Source: an uncultured Erysipelotrichaceae bacterium
GTDB taxonomy: Bacteria; Bacillota_I; Bacilli_A; Erysipelotrichales; Erysipelotrichaceae
Length of the DNA stretch: 15,435 nt
Assembly (NCBI GenBank): GCA_937893115.1
Contig: CALBGK010000079.1
Span: 1-15,435, forward strand
Reading direction: 5' to 3'
In this document: piece by piece, positions 7,556 through 15,053 of the stretch
Layout: every line of letters starts with the position of its first letter
Position numbering within the stretch: the first letter of the stretch is position 1
The notes under the pieces: model-generated
The model's database searches: none
Seen by the model: the letters and a program-made list of their open reading frames with translations, nothing else
What the model was told of the DNA's origin: nothing
Translations under genes and position numbers: made by a program

Positions 7556-8887
7556 TCATTTCATCCAGTTCACTTTATGGTAATAAAAGAAGAAACAAAC
7601 GGAACTCAAAAACCACGTGAGAGGATAAACGATATATACCATGTTGATTGTATTAAAAATAGGTATGGTTATAGTTAAAAAAGCTACTCTGATGATACAC
7701 CAGCAAAGCAACATTACTAACATAGGAACAGTGGTCTTGCCAGCACCTCTCAGTATGGCGGCCAATGAATGAGAGTAGGCTAGAACGAAGTAAAAAAAGC
7801 AGCAGCTTCTAGCTTTATCAACGCCATAAGTTACGACATCAGGGCTGCTGTTAAAAGCCTTGATCAAATAAGGGGCAAAGATAAAGATTAATACGCCAAT
7901 ACTTTGAGCCAAGACGATCGATAGAATTAAACCGAAATTAGCGCCTTTTTTACATCTTTCATATTTTTGAGCACCCAAATTTTGGCCGACAAAGGTTGTT
8001 AAGGCCAATGTAAAACTAGTGATAGGCAAAAAGCCAAATCCTTCAATCTTCGTGTATGCACCATATCCAGCCATTGCGCTATCGCCAAAAGAATTGATGT
8101 TCGACTGAACTACAACATTGGCAAAGCCGATGATAGAGTTCTGCACACCGGAAGGCAAACCAATAGCAATGATTTCTTTAAGCAATTCATGATCGAAGGA
8201 AATGTCTTTGATCGATAGTTTATAGACATCATCAGTCTTGAGTAGAAGATAAAGACACAAAAAGGCACTGGCAAATTGAGAGATGATGGTTGCCCACGCA
8301 GCGCCTGCGACACCGCTGTTAAAGTATTCTATGAATACGATATCCAGTATCAAGTTTACGATTGAAGAAAAAACCAGATAATATAGCGGATGTTTGCTGT
8401 CACCCACGGCTTGGAGTATGCCGACGAAGATGTTGTACATGACAAAACCTAAGGAACCATAAAAGTAGGTTTGCAAGTAACTGATCGATTCACTCATGAC
8501 ACTATCGGGCGTACCCATCCACTTTAAGATGATAGGACACATGGTAACCCCGACAACGGTCATTATTACCCCGGAAACTAAGCCAAATGCAACGGTCGTA
8601 TGAACGGCAAGCTTCAGTCTTTGATTATCTTTTGCGCCAAACAGGCGGGATATGATCACTCCTGCCCCAGTTGCGATGCCACTCAAAAAGCCGATGAGCA
8701 TAAAAATTAAATTGCCCGAAGAGCTGACAGCAGCTAAAGCACTCTTGCCAAGGAAATTCCCAACAATCAGAGAATCGACGGTATTGTAGAGCTGTTGAAA
8801 AAGATTGCCGATAAAAATGGGGATAGCGAAGAAAACAAGGCTTTTCCATATACTGCCTGTAGTCATTGATCTAACGTTTGTTTCCAT
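7556..8887 (-). CDS. MATE family multidrug/Na+(H+) antiporter
   Basis: A 443-residue, very hydrophobic membrane protein with about 12 transmembrane segments, the usual MATE size. The N terminus shows the family pattern FFAIPIFIGNLFQQLYNTVD, then GNFLGKSALAAVSSSGN and GAGVIISRLFGA. The second half repeats it with a QNSIIGFANVVVQ region and FVGQNLGAQKYER, the internal duplication of MATE proteins. It should sit in the cytoplasmic membrane and export cationic compounds or drugs using a sodium or proton gradient; the actual substrate cannot be read. The start ATG follows a GGGGGTG ribosome binding site about 5 bases upstream. It is a single gene, divergent from the asparaginase, with AT-rich DNA between them (8888-8970) but no clean -35/-10 pair, and no obvious terminator of its own. 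Confidence 0.95.
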   Translation of the reverse strand: METNVRSMTTGSIWKSLVFFAIPIFIGNLFQQLYNTVDSLIVGNFLGKSALAAVSSSGNLIFMLIGFLSGIATGAGVIISRLFGAKDNQRLKLAVHTTVAFGLVSGVIMTVVGVTMCPIILKWMGTPDSVMSESISYLQTYFYGSLGFVMYNIFVGILQAVGDSKHPLYYLVFSSIVNLILDIVFIEYFNSGVAGAAWATIISQFASAFLCLYLLLKTDDVYKLSIKDISFDHELLKEIIAIGLPSGVQNSIIGFANVVVQSNINSFGDSAMAGYGAYTKIEGFGFLPITSFTLALTTFVGQNLGAQKYERCKKGANFGLILSIVLAQSIGVLIFIFAPYLIKAFNSSPDVVTYGVDKARSCCFFYFVLAYSHSLAAILRGAGKTTVPMLVMLLCWCIIRVAFLTITIPIFNTINMVYIVYPLTWFLSSVCFFFYYHKVNWMK

Positions 8888-8970
8888 GTAGCACCCCCAA
8901 AGATATATAGTATAAATTATAATCTTATTTATAAATATTGGATAAAAAATATGATAAAATCTATAAGGTT

Positions 8971-9969
8971 ATGAAAAAGATCTGTTGGATAACGACCGGA
9001 GGAACGATAGCTTCGGTGTCAAGCGAGAATGGTTATATTGCGAGCAATAAAGGCGATGTGTTATATCGCCTTTTAGGAAATATGACCGAACAATATGACA
9101 TAGAGATCAAAGACCTCTTCACTATGGACAGCAGTAACATCCAGCCAGAGGAATGGAAGGAAATAGCTAGATGTGTTAATGACAGGATAAATAATTATGA
9201 TGGTTTTGTCATCACTCACGGTACTGATACCATGGCTTATACAGCTAGCTGCTTGAGTTTCATGCTTTTGAATATTAAAAAACCGGTAGTACTGACAGGA
9301 TCACAATTGCCTTTGACTCATCCACTCAGTGACGGCCTGGAAAATATGCGCCTGGCTTTAGCTATGGCCAGTAGTGACTGCAGAGGTATATTTGTAGCCT
9401 TTAATCGTAAGATAATCTTAGGTACTAGAGCGGTAAAGGTCAGGACAACAGGTTTTCATGCCTTTGAAAGTGTTAATTTTCCATACATTGCAACTGTCAA
9501 TAGTCTGGGGTTAGAACTGCATAAAGAATATTTAATGAATAATGACGAAGAATACGCATTTAATGACAGTTTATGCGAAGATGTATTTCTCTTGAAGCTC
9601 ATACCGGGCATGAATCCGAAAATATTTGATATGTTAATACAGATGAATATAAAGGGCGTAGTGATAGAAGCTTTTGGTATAGGTGGTCTGTCATATATCA
9701 GGAGAGATCTAACTCAAAAGATTACTGAGCTATTGGATAAAGGCATAAGTGTTGTAGTGTGCTCACAGTGTTTGTATGAAAGAAGTGATTTCAGCGTCTA
9801 CGAAGTAGGCAAAAAAGCGCTTGAACATGGAGTTATCGAAGCTTTTGATATGACCAGTGAATCCTGTGTCACCAAATTGATGTGGATCTTGGGCAAGACA
9901 AATGATTTTGAGGAAGTTAAAAAATTGTTTAACCACAATTATGCAAACGAGGTAAAGATCAGAAAATAA
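8971..9969 (+). CDS. ansA: L-asparaginase, type I (cytoplasmic)
   Basis: A 332-residue enzyme hydrolysing asparagine to aspartate and ammonia. The first catalytic Thr is T12 in TTGGTIAS, near the N terminus as in E. coli AnsA. The second catalytic triplet is HGTDT (83-87), the substrate-contact Ser lies in DSSNI (53-57), and VLTGSQLP (107-114) and the TRAVKVRTTGFHAFES segment are also typical. Length and the absence of a signal peptide favour the cytoplasmic type I enzyme over the secreted type II. I chose the ATG at 8971 because it places TTGGTIAS where the family has it. A TTG at 8938 would add 11 residues but has no ribosome binding site. The AAGG before 8971 is itself only 2 bases away, so initiation may be weak. 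Its stop overlaps the ATG of the methyltransferase by one base (TAATG). Confidence 0.92.
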   Translation: MKKICWITTGGTIASVSSENGYIASNKGDVLYRLLGNMTEQYDIEIKDLFTMDSSNIQPEEWKEIARCVNDRINNYDGFVITHGTDTMAYTASCLSFMLLNIKKPVVLTGSQLPLTHPLSDGLENMRLALAMASSDCRGIFVAFNRKIILGTRAVKVRTTGFHAFESVNFPYIATVNSLGLELHKEYLMNNDEEYAFNDSLCEDVFLLKLIPGMNPKIFDMLIQMNIKGVVIEAFGIGGLSYIRRDLTQKITELLDKGISVVVCSQCLYERSDFSVYEVGKKALEHGVIEAFDMTSESCVTKLMWILGKTNDFEEVKKLFNHNYANEVKIRK

Positions 9970-10705
9970 TGAAAATAAATTATCAAGAAGAAAAGGATGG
10001 AAATGGGGTCAAGCCATTGATCACGAAGAATTTCTCGCTGCAAAAAATGGGGAGTGGAAGATTTTTTTAACTCCTACCAAGCCAGTTCCATCCTGTTGGT
10101 TCGGTGATTTAAAAGATAAAAGAATATTAGGACTTGCAAGTGGTGGCGGTCAGCAAATGCCAATATTATCAGCATTGGGAGCTAAATGCACTCTTTTAGA
10201 TATTTCTGAAAGCCAGTGTCGAAGCGATGCGATGGTCGCTGAACGAGAAGGCTATGAGATAGAAATTATAAAAGGGGATATGTCAAAAAAACTACCCTTT
10301 GAGGATGGGACTTTTGACTATATCGTGAATCCTGTGTCAAATTGTTACATCGAAGATGTGCGTTCATTGTTCAAAGAGTGCTACAGAGTATTAAAAAAAG
10401 AAGGAATACTTTTATGTGGTTTGGACAACGAAATAAATTGTGTGTTCAATGATGAACAGACATCCATTGTTTACAAGTTACCATTCAATCCGTTAAAAGA
10501 TGAAAAGATATATCAAGATTCGATCAAATACGATTGGGGTATACAATTTTCTCATCCTATCGAAGATCAGATCGGTGGTCAGCTTGAAGCCGGCTTTACT
10601 CTTTTATCTATTTATGAAGATACTAATGGATATGGTTTTTTGCACGAGCATGGGATACCGACTTTTTATGCTACGAGGTCAGTAAAGAAAGTCTATGATA
10701 AATAA
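9969..10705 (+). pseudogene. Class I SAM-dependent methyltransferase, frameshifted near its start
   Basis: Most of this region encodes a type 11-like SAM methyltransferase. From about 9992 on, one frame reads GWKWGQAIDHEEF, then NGEWKIFLTPTKPVPSCWFG, then motif I LGLASGGGQQMPILSALGA, the acidic LLDIS, DMSKKLPFEDGTFDYIVNPV and the LKEGG-like LKKEGILLCG. That frame has no ATG, GTG or TTG before a Met at 10157, which lies inside motif I, so starting there would remove the SAM-binding loop. The natural start is the ATG at 9969, coupled to the asparaginase stop by TAATG, but its frame stops at TAA 10068-10070. Moving -1 at the A run 9991-9994 joins MKINYQEEK directly to GWKWGQAI. Loss of one A is the simplest explanation, whether a real mutation or a sequencing error. 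The site is not a canonical slippery heptamer. The gene ends at TAA 10703-10705 with the terminator just after it. Confidence 0.8.
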
Positions 10706-10736
10706 AATAAGCACGAGCTCAAACTCGTGCTTATTT
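10705..10736. terminator. Bidirectional terminator between convergent genes
   Basis: A perfect 13-bp stem, AAATAAGCACGAG (10705-10717) with CTCGTGCTTATTT (10724-10736), and a 6-base loop CTCAAA. Ts on one side and As on the other fit termination in both directions. It overlaps the last codons of the minus-strand MFS gene, so both convergent units share it. Confidence 0.85.
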
Positions 10737-11963
10737 GATTTCATTTGTTTTATAAAAGAAATAAAGTCCAAAGACGAACATGATGGCGATAGCTCCTACT
10801 CCAAGATTCATACTGTTCGTAAGCTGAGATACCGAAGATACAACAAATGTTCCTAAAAATGCAGCTCCTTTTCCACATATATCATAGATGCCAAAGTATT
10901 CGCCACTTTTTTCAGGAGGTATAAGGCGACCGAAATATGAACGAGACAAAGACTGAATAGCTCCTTGGAAAAGCCCGACAAAGAAAGCTAGAATCCAGAA
11001 TTGATACTGTTCTGCAAGGGTAATAGCATATAATGCGATACATAAATATGCGAAGATACAAATAAAGATAAGTTTATGGTTAGCTACTTTTTGTGACATT
11101 TTGCCAAAAGTGATAGCTGCAGGAAAGGCGACGATCTGGGTCAATAATAGTGCCAGCAATAAACTTGTCGTATCAAAACCTAAAGCGGTGCCGTAAGCAG
11201 TGGCCATATCAATTATTGTGTATACGCCGTCGATATAAAAGAAAAAGGCAATCAGGAATAATAGTACTTTTCGATTTTCTCTTAATTCATTAAAGATGTT
11301 GGCCAATCTTTTCCATGTATTATAAGCTACATGATCTTCAACTTCGACATAATGAATCTGTTTATACGATATTAATAAAGGAATTGTCAATAAAAGCCAC
11401 CATAGAGCAATAAGAGCAAAGGCTAAGATCATAGCTACATTCATGTTTATACCTAAGCTATCATACATCAATACAAGAATTAAACATAACACGAATGGAA
11501 TACAAGAACCGATATATCCCCACGCATATCCTTGCGATGAAACAATGTCCATCCGTTCATCGGTGGTCACATCCGGAAGCATGGCATCATAGAAAACCAG
11601 GCTTAATGAATATGCTGATTTGGTGATGATGAACAGCAAAAGGAACCATAGCCAAGATTGCATGATGCCCAAAAATATACATCCTGTCGCTCCGATAAGA
11701 ACACTGAACAGGAAAAATTTTATCTTTCTGTCCTTACCATCAGAAAAGGTGCCTAATACCGGGCCTAAAAATCCAACGATCAATGTAGCAGCCGAAGTGG
11801 CATATCCCCAATATGCCAGATAATCAACTTCGCTAAGATTTGCGTTTGAAGCGAGAGAATTAAAGTAGATGGGCATAATGGTTGAGACCAGTAAAGTAAA
11901 AGCTGAATTAGCTATATCGTAAAGTACCCACTTTTTTTCTAGTGAAGTCATTTTAAATTTCAT
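10731..11963 (-). CDS. MFS transporter, UMF1 / Atg22-like family
   Basis: A 410-residue membrane protein with about 12 predicted transmembrane helices. The N-terminal YDIANSAFTLLVSTIMPIYF is the hallmark of the UMF1 (Atg22-like) branch of the major facilitator superfamily. GPVLGTFSDGKDRKIKF matches the conserved cytoplasmic loop 2-3, and FGRLIPPEKSGEYFGIYD is the conserved late segment. In yeast Atg22 exports amino acids from the vacuole; bacterial members have no settled substrate. The ATG at 11963 follows a good AAGGGAG ribosome binding site and overlaps the end of the phospholipase-like gene by 11 bp, so the two are co-translated. An internal Met (11951) could also start without overlap but lacks the ribosome binding site. 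Confidence 0.92.
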   Translation of the reverse strand: MKFKMTSLEKKWVLYDIANSAFTLLVSTIMPIYFNSLASNANLSEVDYLAYWGYATSAATLIVGFLGPVLGTFSDGKDRKIKFFLFSVLIGATGCIFLGIMQSWLWFLLLFIITKSAYSLSLVFYDAMLPDVTTDERMDIVSSQGYAWGYIGSCIPFVLCLILVLMYDSLGINMNVAMILAFALIALWWLLLTIPLLISYKQIHYVEVEDHVAYNTWKRLANIFNELRENRKVLLFLIAFFFYIDGVYTIIDMATAYGTALGFDTTSLLLALLLTQIVAFPAAITFGKMSQKVANHKLIFICIFAYLCIALYAITLAEQYQFWILAFFVGLFQGAIQSLSRSYFGRLIPPEKSGEYFGIYDICGKGAAFLGTFVVSSVSQLTNSMNLGVGAIAIMFVFGLYFFYKTNEIK

Positions 11964-12810
11964 ATTCTTTCTCCCTTTCGATAGTCAAAACTTCTATGTC
12001 TTTCCAATTGTCCTCCGCTTCGAATGTGTGGTAGAACGTTTCATCAAGATCGCCTTGTCCGTTTAAATACATGATTAAATTGATTGCCAATCTTTCATAT
12101 AAAGATAAGGCCTTATCAGCTAGTTTATCCAGACGAAGATTGGAATCTTCACAGGCTGGATCACTTTCTTTTGAGATGACTTGTTCATGCAGACGATCAT
12201 AAACGCCCATCACTTTCATTGCAGAATAGATGAAGTTTCTTTTTATATCATTAGGACATATGAGCAAGTGGATATAAAAGACCATCGATCGCAAGGATGC
12301 ATAGATATCTTTGACAGACAGTTCATCAAAAAATTCATGAATTATCAGCGCGTTTTCTTCGCTAGGAACAATGTGTTTGACCGTATCATAAGATAGCGGA
12401 TTAAGACCATCCAAGATGAGCAGATGCCTGTCATTCTGTGTTTCGATTTCTGTATGTGAAACTTTAGAATAATACTCTTTAGCCTTAACATAGCTATGTG
12501 ACATATGATCGAGAGCGAAATGTGATACAAAACCTAAAAGATAAGACATCATCGCTTCTTTATCAAATTGTGAATTAGCATAGGTTAATCTAGCCTTTTT
12601 TAAAAAATCACTGGCAGTTTTATCGTGCATTTCAAAACCTATCTTATTGACGCGGTTTGAATGATAAGCCTCATAGTAGAAAAGGATATCAGGACCATGC
12701 ACTCCAATGTCAAATAGTTGCCTATTTTTAGAAATCAGTTCTTTGAGTCCTTCGGGCAAAATTTCAATACATCTTTTTCCAAAACGATAATGTGCATAAG
12801 TGGCCGGCAT
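11953..12810 (-). CDS. Zinc-dependent phospholipase C family protein (PF00882-like), cytosolic
   Basis: A 285-residue protein with the pattern of the zinc-dependent phospholipase C / S1-P1-like fold. MPATYAHYRFG (H7), FDIGVHGPDILFYY (H38, D41), H62 and GFVSHFALDHMSHSYV (H97, D101, H102, H105) supply likely metal ligands. Unlike secreted Bacillus cereus or Clostridium phospholipases C, it has no signal peptide, so it should be cytoplasmic. Substrates for this bacterial subfamily are not established, and phospholipid hydrolysis is only a family-level inference. The start has a GGGGGTG ribosome binding site 6 bases upstream. It is followed, overlapping by 11 bp, by an MFS transporter, which suggests a linked role such as handling of a small phosphorylated or lipid-derived compound; this is speculative. 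The 91 bp upstream (12811-12901) hold no clear promoter or terminator. Confidence 0.82.
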   Translation of the reverse strand: MPATYAHYRFGKRCIEILPEGLKELISKNRQLFDIGVHGPDILFYYEAYHSNRVNKIGFEMHDKTASDFLKKARLTYANSQFDKEAMMSYLLGFVSHFALDHMSHSYVKAKEYYSKVSHTEIETQNDRHLLILDGLNPLSYDTVKHIVPSEENALIIHEFFDELSVKDIYASLRSMVFYIHLLICPNDIKRNFIYSAMKVMGVYDRLHEQVISKESDPACEDSNLRLDKLADKALSLYERLAINLIMYLNGQGDLDETFYHTFEAEDNWKDIEVLTIEREKEYEI

Positions 12811-12901
12811 ATTTTCACCCCCTATTTAAAATATAATATCATGATGTAATAAGCTATAATATTAAAGCTTTGTTAAAACGATGAAAAAAAACAGGTCAAA
12901 A

Positions 12902-13429
12902 TTAATTCAGATCTATCCAATACCTTTGAATTAGCTTTCCTTCGTGCAAGATCTCATTTTCCAATATTCCGCCATTATTGATGATACTTTTGGCCGAGCC
13001 GATATTATCTTTATCACAAACCAAAAGGACCCTATCAATATTTAATTCTTTGCACTTTTTCAAAGCCAAGGCTATCATTTTTGTAGCATAACCTTTTTTT
13101 CTTTGACTTGGTCTGATGCCATCGCCGATATGACCACCATAGTTTAATAAGTATTCATTCAAATAATGCCTGATATTGATAGCTCCTAGCATGATCTTGT
13201 TATCTTCGTCATATAAAAAATATGTTGAATCAGGGACCATTCCATTTTTGGGAGCATTTATTTCAAGATTATTTAAATAAAAATCAAAATCATGGTAATC
13301 ATTCTTAAAGATTGCCTGTGGAGATTTATTAGCCTCAGGGTGTTTAGCATTATAATCGATCCACTCCTCTAACATTTCAACGATTGCTTTTTGGTATTCT
13401 TTTTTACATTTTACAAGTTTCAAAGTCAT
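12902..13429 (-). CDS. GNAT family N-acetyltransferase
   Basis: A 175-residue protein of normal GNAT size that should transfer an acetyl group from acetyl-CoA to an amine. Motif A, the acetyl-CoA pyrophosphate loop, is GDGIRPSQRKKGYATKMIAL (102-121), with the (Q/R)xxGxA signature at R110-G113-A115. It is followed by the motif B helix segment CDKDNIGSAKSIINNGG (138-154), with the N-x-x-S-x-x-x-x-x-x-x-G-G pattern. The substrate is unknown; general annotations for this subgroup include small molecules and protein amines. It starts 2 bp after the sirtuin gene stop, and its AGAGGA ribosome binding site lies inside the last sirtuin codons, so the two are almost certainly one transcript and translationally coupled. 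Confidence 0.9.
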   Translation of the reverse strand: MTLKLVKCKKEYQKAIVEMLEEWIDYNAKHPEANKSPQAIFKNDYHDFDFYLNNLEINAPKNGMVPDSTYFLYDEDNKIMLGAINIRHYLNEYLLNYGGHIGDGIRPSQRKKGYATKMIALALKKCKELNIDRVLLVCDKDNIGSAKSIINNGGILENEILHEGKLIQRYWIDLN

Positions 13430-13431
13430 TG

Positions 13432-14148
13432 TTATGTCCTCTTTATTCTTTCTATGATATTTGTGATATCTTCATTGATGATGAGATCGGCCACACTGTC
13501 GTATCGTGTAGCTGATTTATTTAATAACACTAGCTTATTGCCACGATAATAATGGATAAATGATGCGGCCGGATACACGACAAGCGAGGTACCTATTACG
13601 ATCAAGGCATCGCAATTCGAGATGGCCTCTATAGAATCGTAAATTGTTTTTTCATCTAGTTGTTCCTCATATAAGACGACATCGGGCCTAATGATTCCTC
13701 CACAGTCACATAAAGGAATATTTTTGCTAGCAGATATTTTATCTAATGAATATTTTTTTCCACATTTCAAACAATGATTTCGGTGTATGGAACCATGCAG
13801 TTCCAGTACGCACGATGAGCCTGCAAGCTGATGAAGGCCATCAATATTTTGCGTGACAATAGTCACTTTTTTACCTTGTTCTTCAAGCGTCCTTATCCAT
13901 TTATGAGCGATGTTTGGTTCAGCGTTTTCAAAAACCATGTGCTTTTTATAAAATTCATAAAAACTTTCGACATGATTTATAAAATAATGATGCGACAATA
14001 TTTCTTCGGCATTTAAATTAGTATTATAAATACCATTCGAGCTGCGAAAATCCGGTATTCCGGAAGGAACGCTGATGCCCGCGCCGGTGAAGAATGTTAT
14101 TTTATTGCTAGAAGCTATAATTTCTTTTAGTTTATCATATTCATTCAT
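13432..14148 (-). CDS. Sir2 family NAD-dependent protein deacylase
   Basis: A 238-residue sirtuin that removes acyl groups, chiefly acetyl, from protein lysines, consuming NAD+ and releasing nicotinamide and O-acetyl-ADP-ribose. Diagnostic elements are GAGIS (22-26), GIPDFRS (30-36), TQNIDGLH (99-106), the catalytic His118 in LELHGS, a zinc site C126-x2-C129 with C147-x-C149, GTSLVVYPA (186-194) and LLNKSAT (208-214). The second zinc pair is spaced C-x-C rather than C-x2-C. The overall pattern is closest, as I remember it, to Thermotoga maritima Sir2 (class U). There is no N-terminal extension, so it is cytosolic. The ATG at 14148 has only a weak ribosome binding site. It leads the two-gene unit with the GNAT acetyltransferase and is divergent from the GntR regulator. 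Confidence 0.95.
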   Translation of the reverse strand: MNEYDKLKEIIASSNKITFFTGAGISVPSGIPDFRSSNGIYNTNLNAEEILSHHYFINHVESFYEFYKKHMVFENAEPNIAHKWIRTLEEQGKKVTIVTQNIDGLHQLAGSSCVLELHGSIHRNHCLKCGKKYSLDKISASKNIPLCDCGGIIRPDVVLYEEQLDEKTIYDSIEAISNCDALIVIGTSLVVYPAASFIHYYRGNKLVLLNKSATRYDSVADLIINEDITNIIERIKRT

Positions 14149-14210
14149 ATTTTCATTTTAACTCTTTATTAAAGAAATAATTAGTAATCTATCTATTTTT
14201 TAAATTGATA

Positions 14211-14239
14211 TTGACATTGAAAGCGTTAACATCTATTAT
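14211..14239 (+). promoter_or_regulatory. Promoter of the gntR-sugar transporter unit
   Basis: TTGACA (14211-14216) and TATTAT (14234-14239) with 17-bp spacing form a strong sigma-A promoter. An overlapping TATAAT at 14237-14242 would need a 20-bp spacer, so TATTAT is preferred. Transcription would begin near 14246. Confidence 0.75.
14218..14231 (+). promoter_or_regulatory. Catabolite-responsive element (cre, CcpA site)
   Basis: TGAAAGCGTTAACA matches the Bacillota cre consensus TGWAARCGYTWNCW at all 14 positions. It sits between the -35 and -10 elements, where CcpA binding would block RNA polymerase, so the regulator and sugar transporter genes should be repressed when preferred sugars are present. 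Confidence 0.8.
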
Positions 14240-14241
14240 AA

Positions 14242-14251
14242 TGTTATAACA
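14242..14251 (+). promoter_or_regulatory. Palindromic operator candidate at the start site (GntR?)
   Basis: TGTTATAACA is a perfect 10-bp palindrome covering the expected transcription start, within the wider ATGTTATAACAACAT. Its GT...AC ends fit the loose GntR-family pattern, although the centre (TATA) departs from the usual GTnTAnAC of HutC-type sites. Autoregulation by the regulator encoded at 14280 is an inference from position. Confidence 0.5.
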
Positions 14252-14279
14252 ACATAAACATTAAAAGGAGCTCGTCTTT

Positions 14280-14993
14280 ATGAAGGATTCAGTTGTACCG
14301 GCTTATTATCGGGTCGAAATGGATATACTAGAAAAGATTAAACAAGACATATATAAAGTTGGTGAATTACTGCCTTCGGATATGGAATTTTGCAAGATTT
14401 ACGATACAAGCCGCATTACTGTCAGAAGAGCTCTTTCAGACCTGGAGAATGAAGGTTATATCGTCAGGATGCAAGGCAAAGGGACATTCGTCAAGTTTAA
14501 AGAGATTAAACAAAATATGTCAAAGTTCTATAGTTTTACAGATGAGACGATAAAAATGGGATTCATTCCTTCTTCTATCTTTATCAACTTAAGCCTAGTC
14601 GATGCAAATGATAAGCTTAAACAAATTCTTGACCTAGAAGATGGAGATAAATTGTTTTTGTTGGAACGTCTCAGATTGGCGGACGAAAAGATAGTGGCAT
14701 ATGATAGATCCTATATCCCAGAAAAAATTATTCCCGGTTTTAAAAAGGAATTGCTGAATTGTGGTTCTCTGTACAACGCTATAGAAAACAATTATGGTTT
14801 TAGACCTAATAATTCAGAAGAAACGATCGAGGCCATCGAAATCAATGAAGATGATGCCTTAAAAATGCGGGTCAAAAAAAATAGTGCCATGCTTCTCGTG
14901 AAAAGAGTTTCTTATTATAACGATCAAAAAGTTGAATATAACTATCGTATAGTTAATTCAAAACTATACAAATACAAAGTGAAGCTAAGTTAG
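14280..14993 (+). CDS. GntR/HutC-family transcriptional regulator with UTRA domain
   Basis: A 237-residue regulator. Residues about 8-75 are a winged helix-turn-helix with the GntR signatures LPSDMEFCKIYDTSRITVRR (31-50), LENEGYIV and QGKGTFV. Residues about 85-233 form the UTRA effector-binding domain, which in this family binds sugars, sugar phosphates or similar metabolites, with the typical LLERLRLADEKIVAYDRSYI and the final EYNYRIVNSKLYKYKV. Most members are repressors relieved by their ligand. The ribosome binding site AAAGGAG ends 9 bases before the ATG. It lies 60 bp upstream of a sugar-binding lipoprotein gene in the same direction, with no terminator between, so it most likely controls that transporter and probably itself. 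Confidence 0.93.
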   Translation: MKDSVVPAYYRVEMDILEKIKQDIYKVGELLPSDMEFCKIYDTSRITVRRALSDLENEGYIVRMQGKGTFVKFKEIKQNMSKFYSFTDETIKMGFIPSSIFINLSLVDANDKLKQILDLEDGDKLFLLERLRLADEKIVAYDRSYIPEKIIPGFKKELLNCGSLYNAIENNYGFRPNNSEETIEAIEINEDDALKMRVKKNSAMLLVKRVSYYNDQKVEYNYRIVNSKLYKYKVKLS

Positions 14994-15053
14994 TTTAGTG
15001 TTGAGCGATATGCTCGTGAAAATAGAAATCTTAATATGTTCAAGGAGGACAAA

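Noticed and set aside
7516..7620. Small plus-strand open frame (34 codons) after an AAGGAG sequence at 7500-7505
   Set aside because: It overlaps the end of the MATE gene on the other strand, lies after the lysS terminator with no promoter seen, and its product is low-complexity and basic.
8938..8970. TTG start at 8938 for asparaginase
   Set aside because: It adds 11 lysine/tyrosine-rich residues before the usual family N terminus and has no ribosome binding site.
10157..10705. Methyltransferase as a normal gene starting at the Met at 10157
   Set aside because: That Met lies within SAM motif I (SGGGQQM), and clear family sequence continues upstream in the same frame for more than 50 residues.
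15003..15015. Small hairpin GAGC-GATAT-GCTC between gntR and the lipoprotein gene
   Set aside because: The stem is only 4 bp with no T run, so it is not a terminator and is too weak to call.
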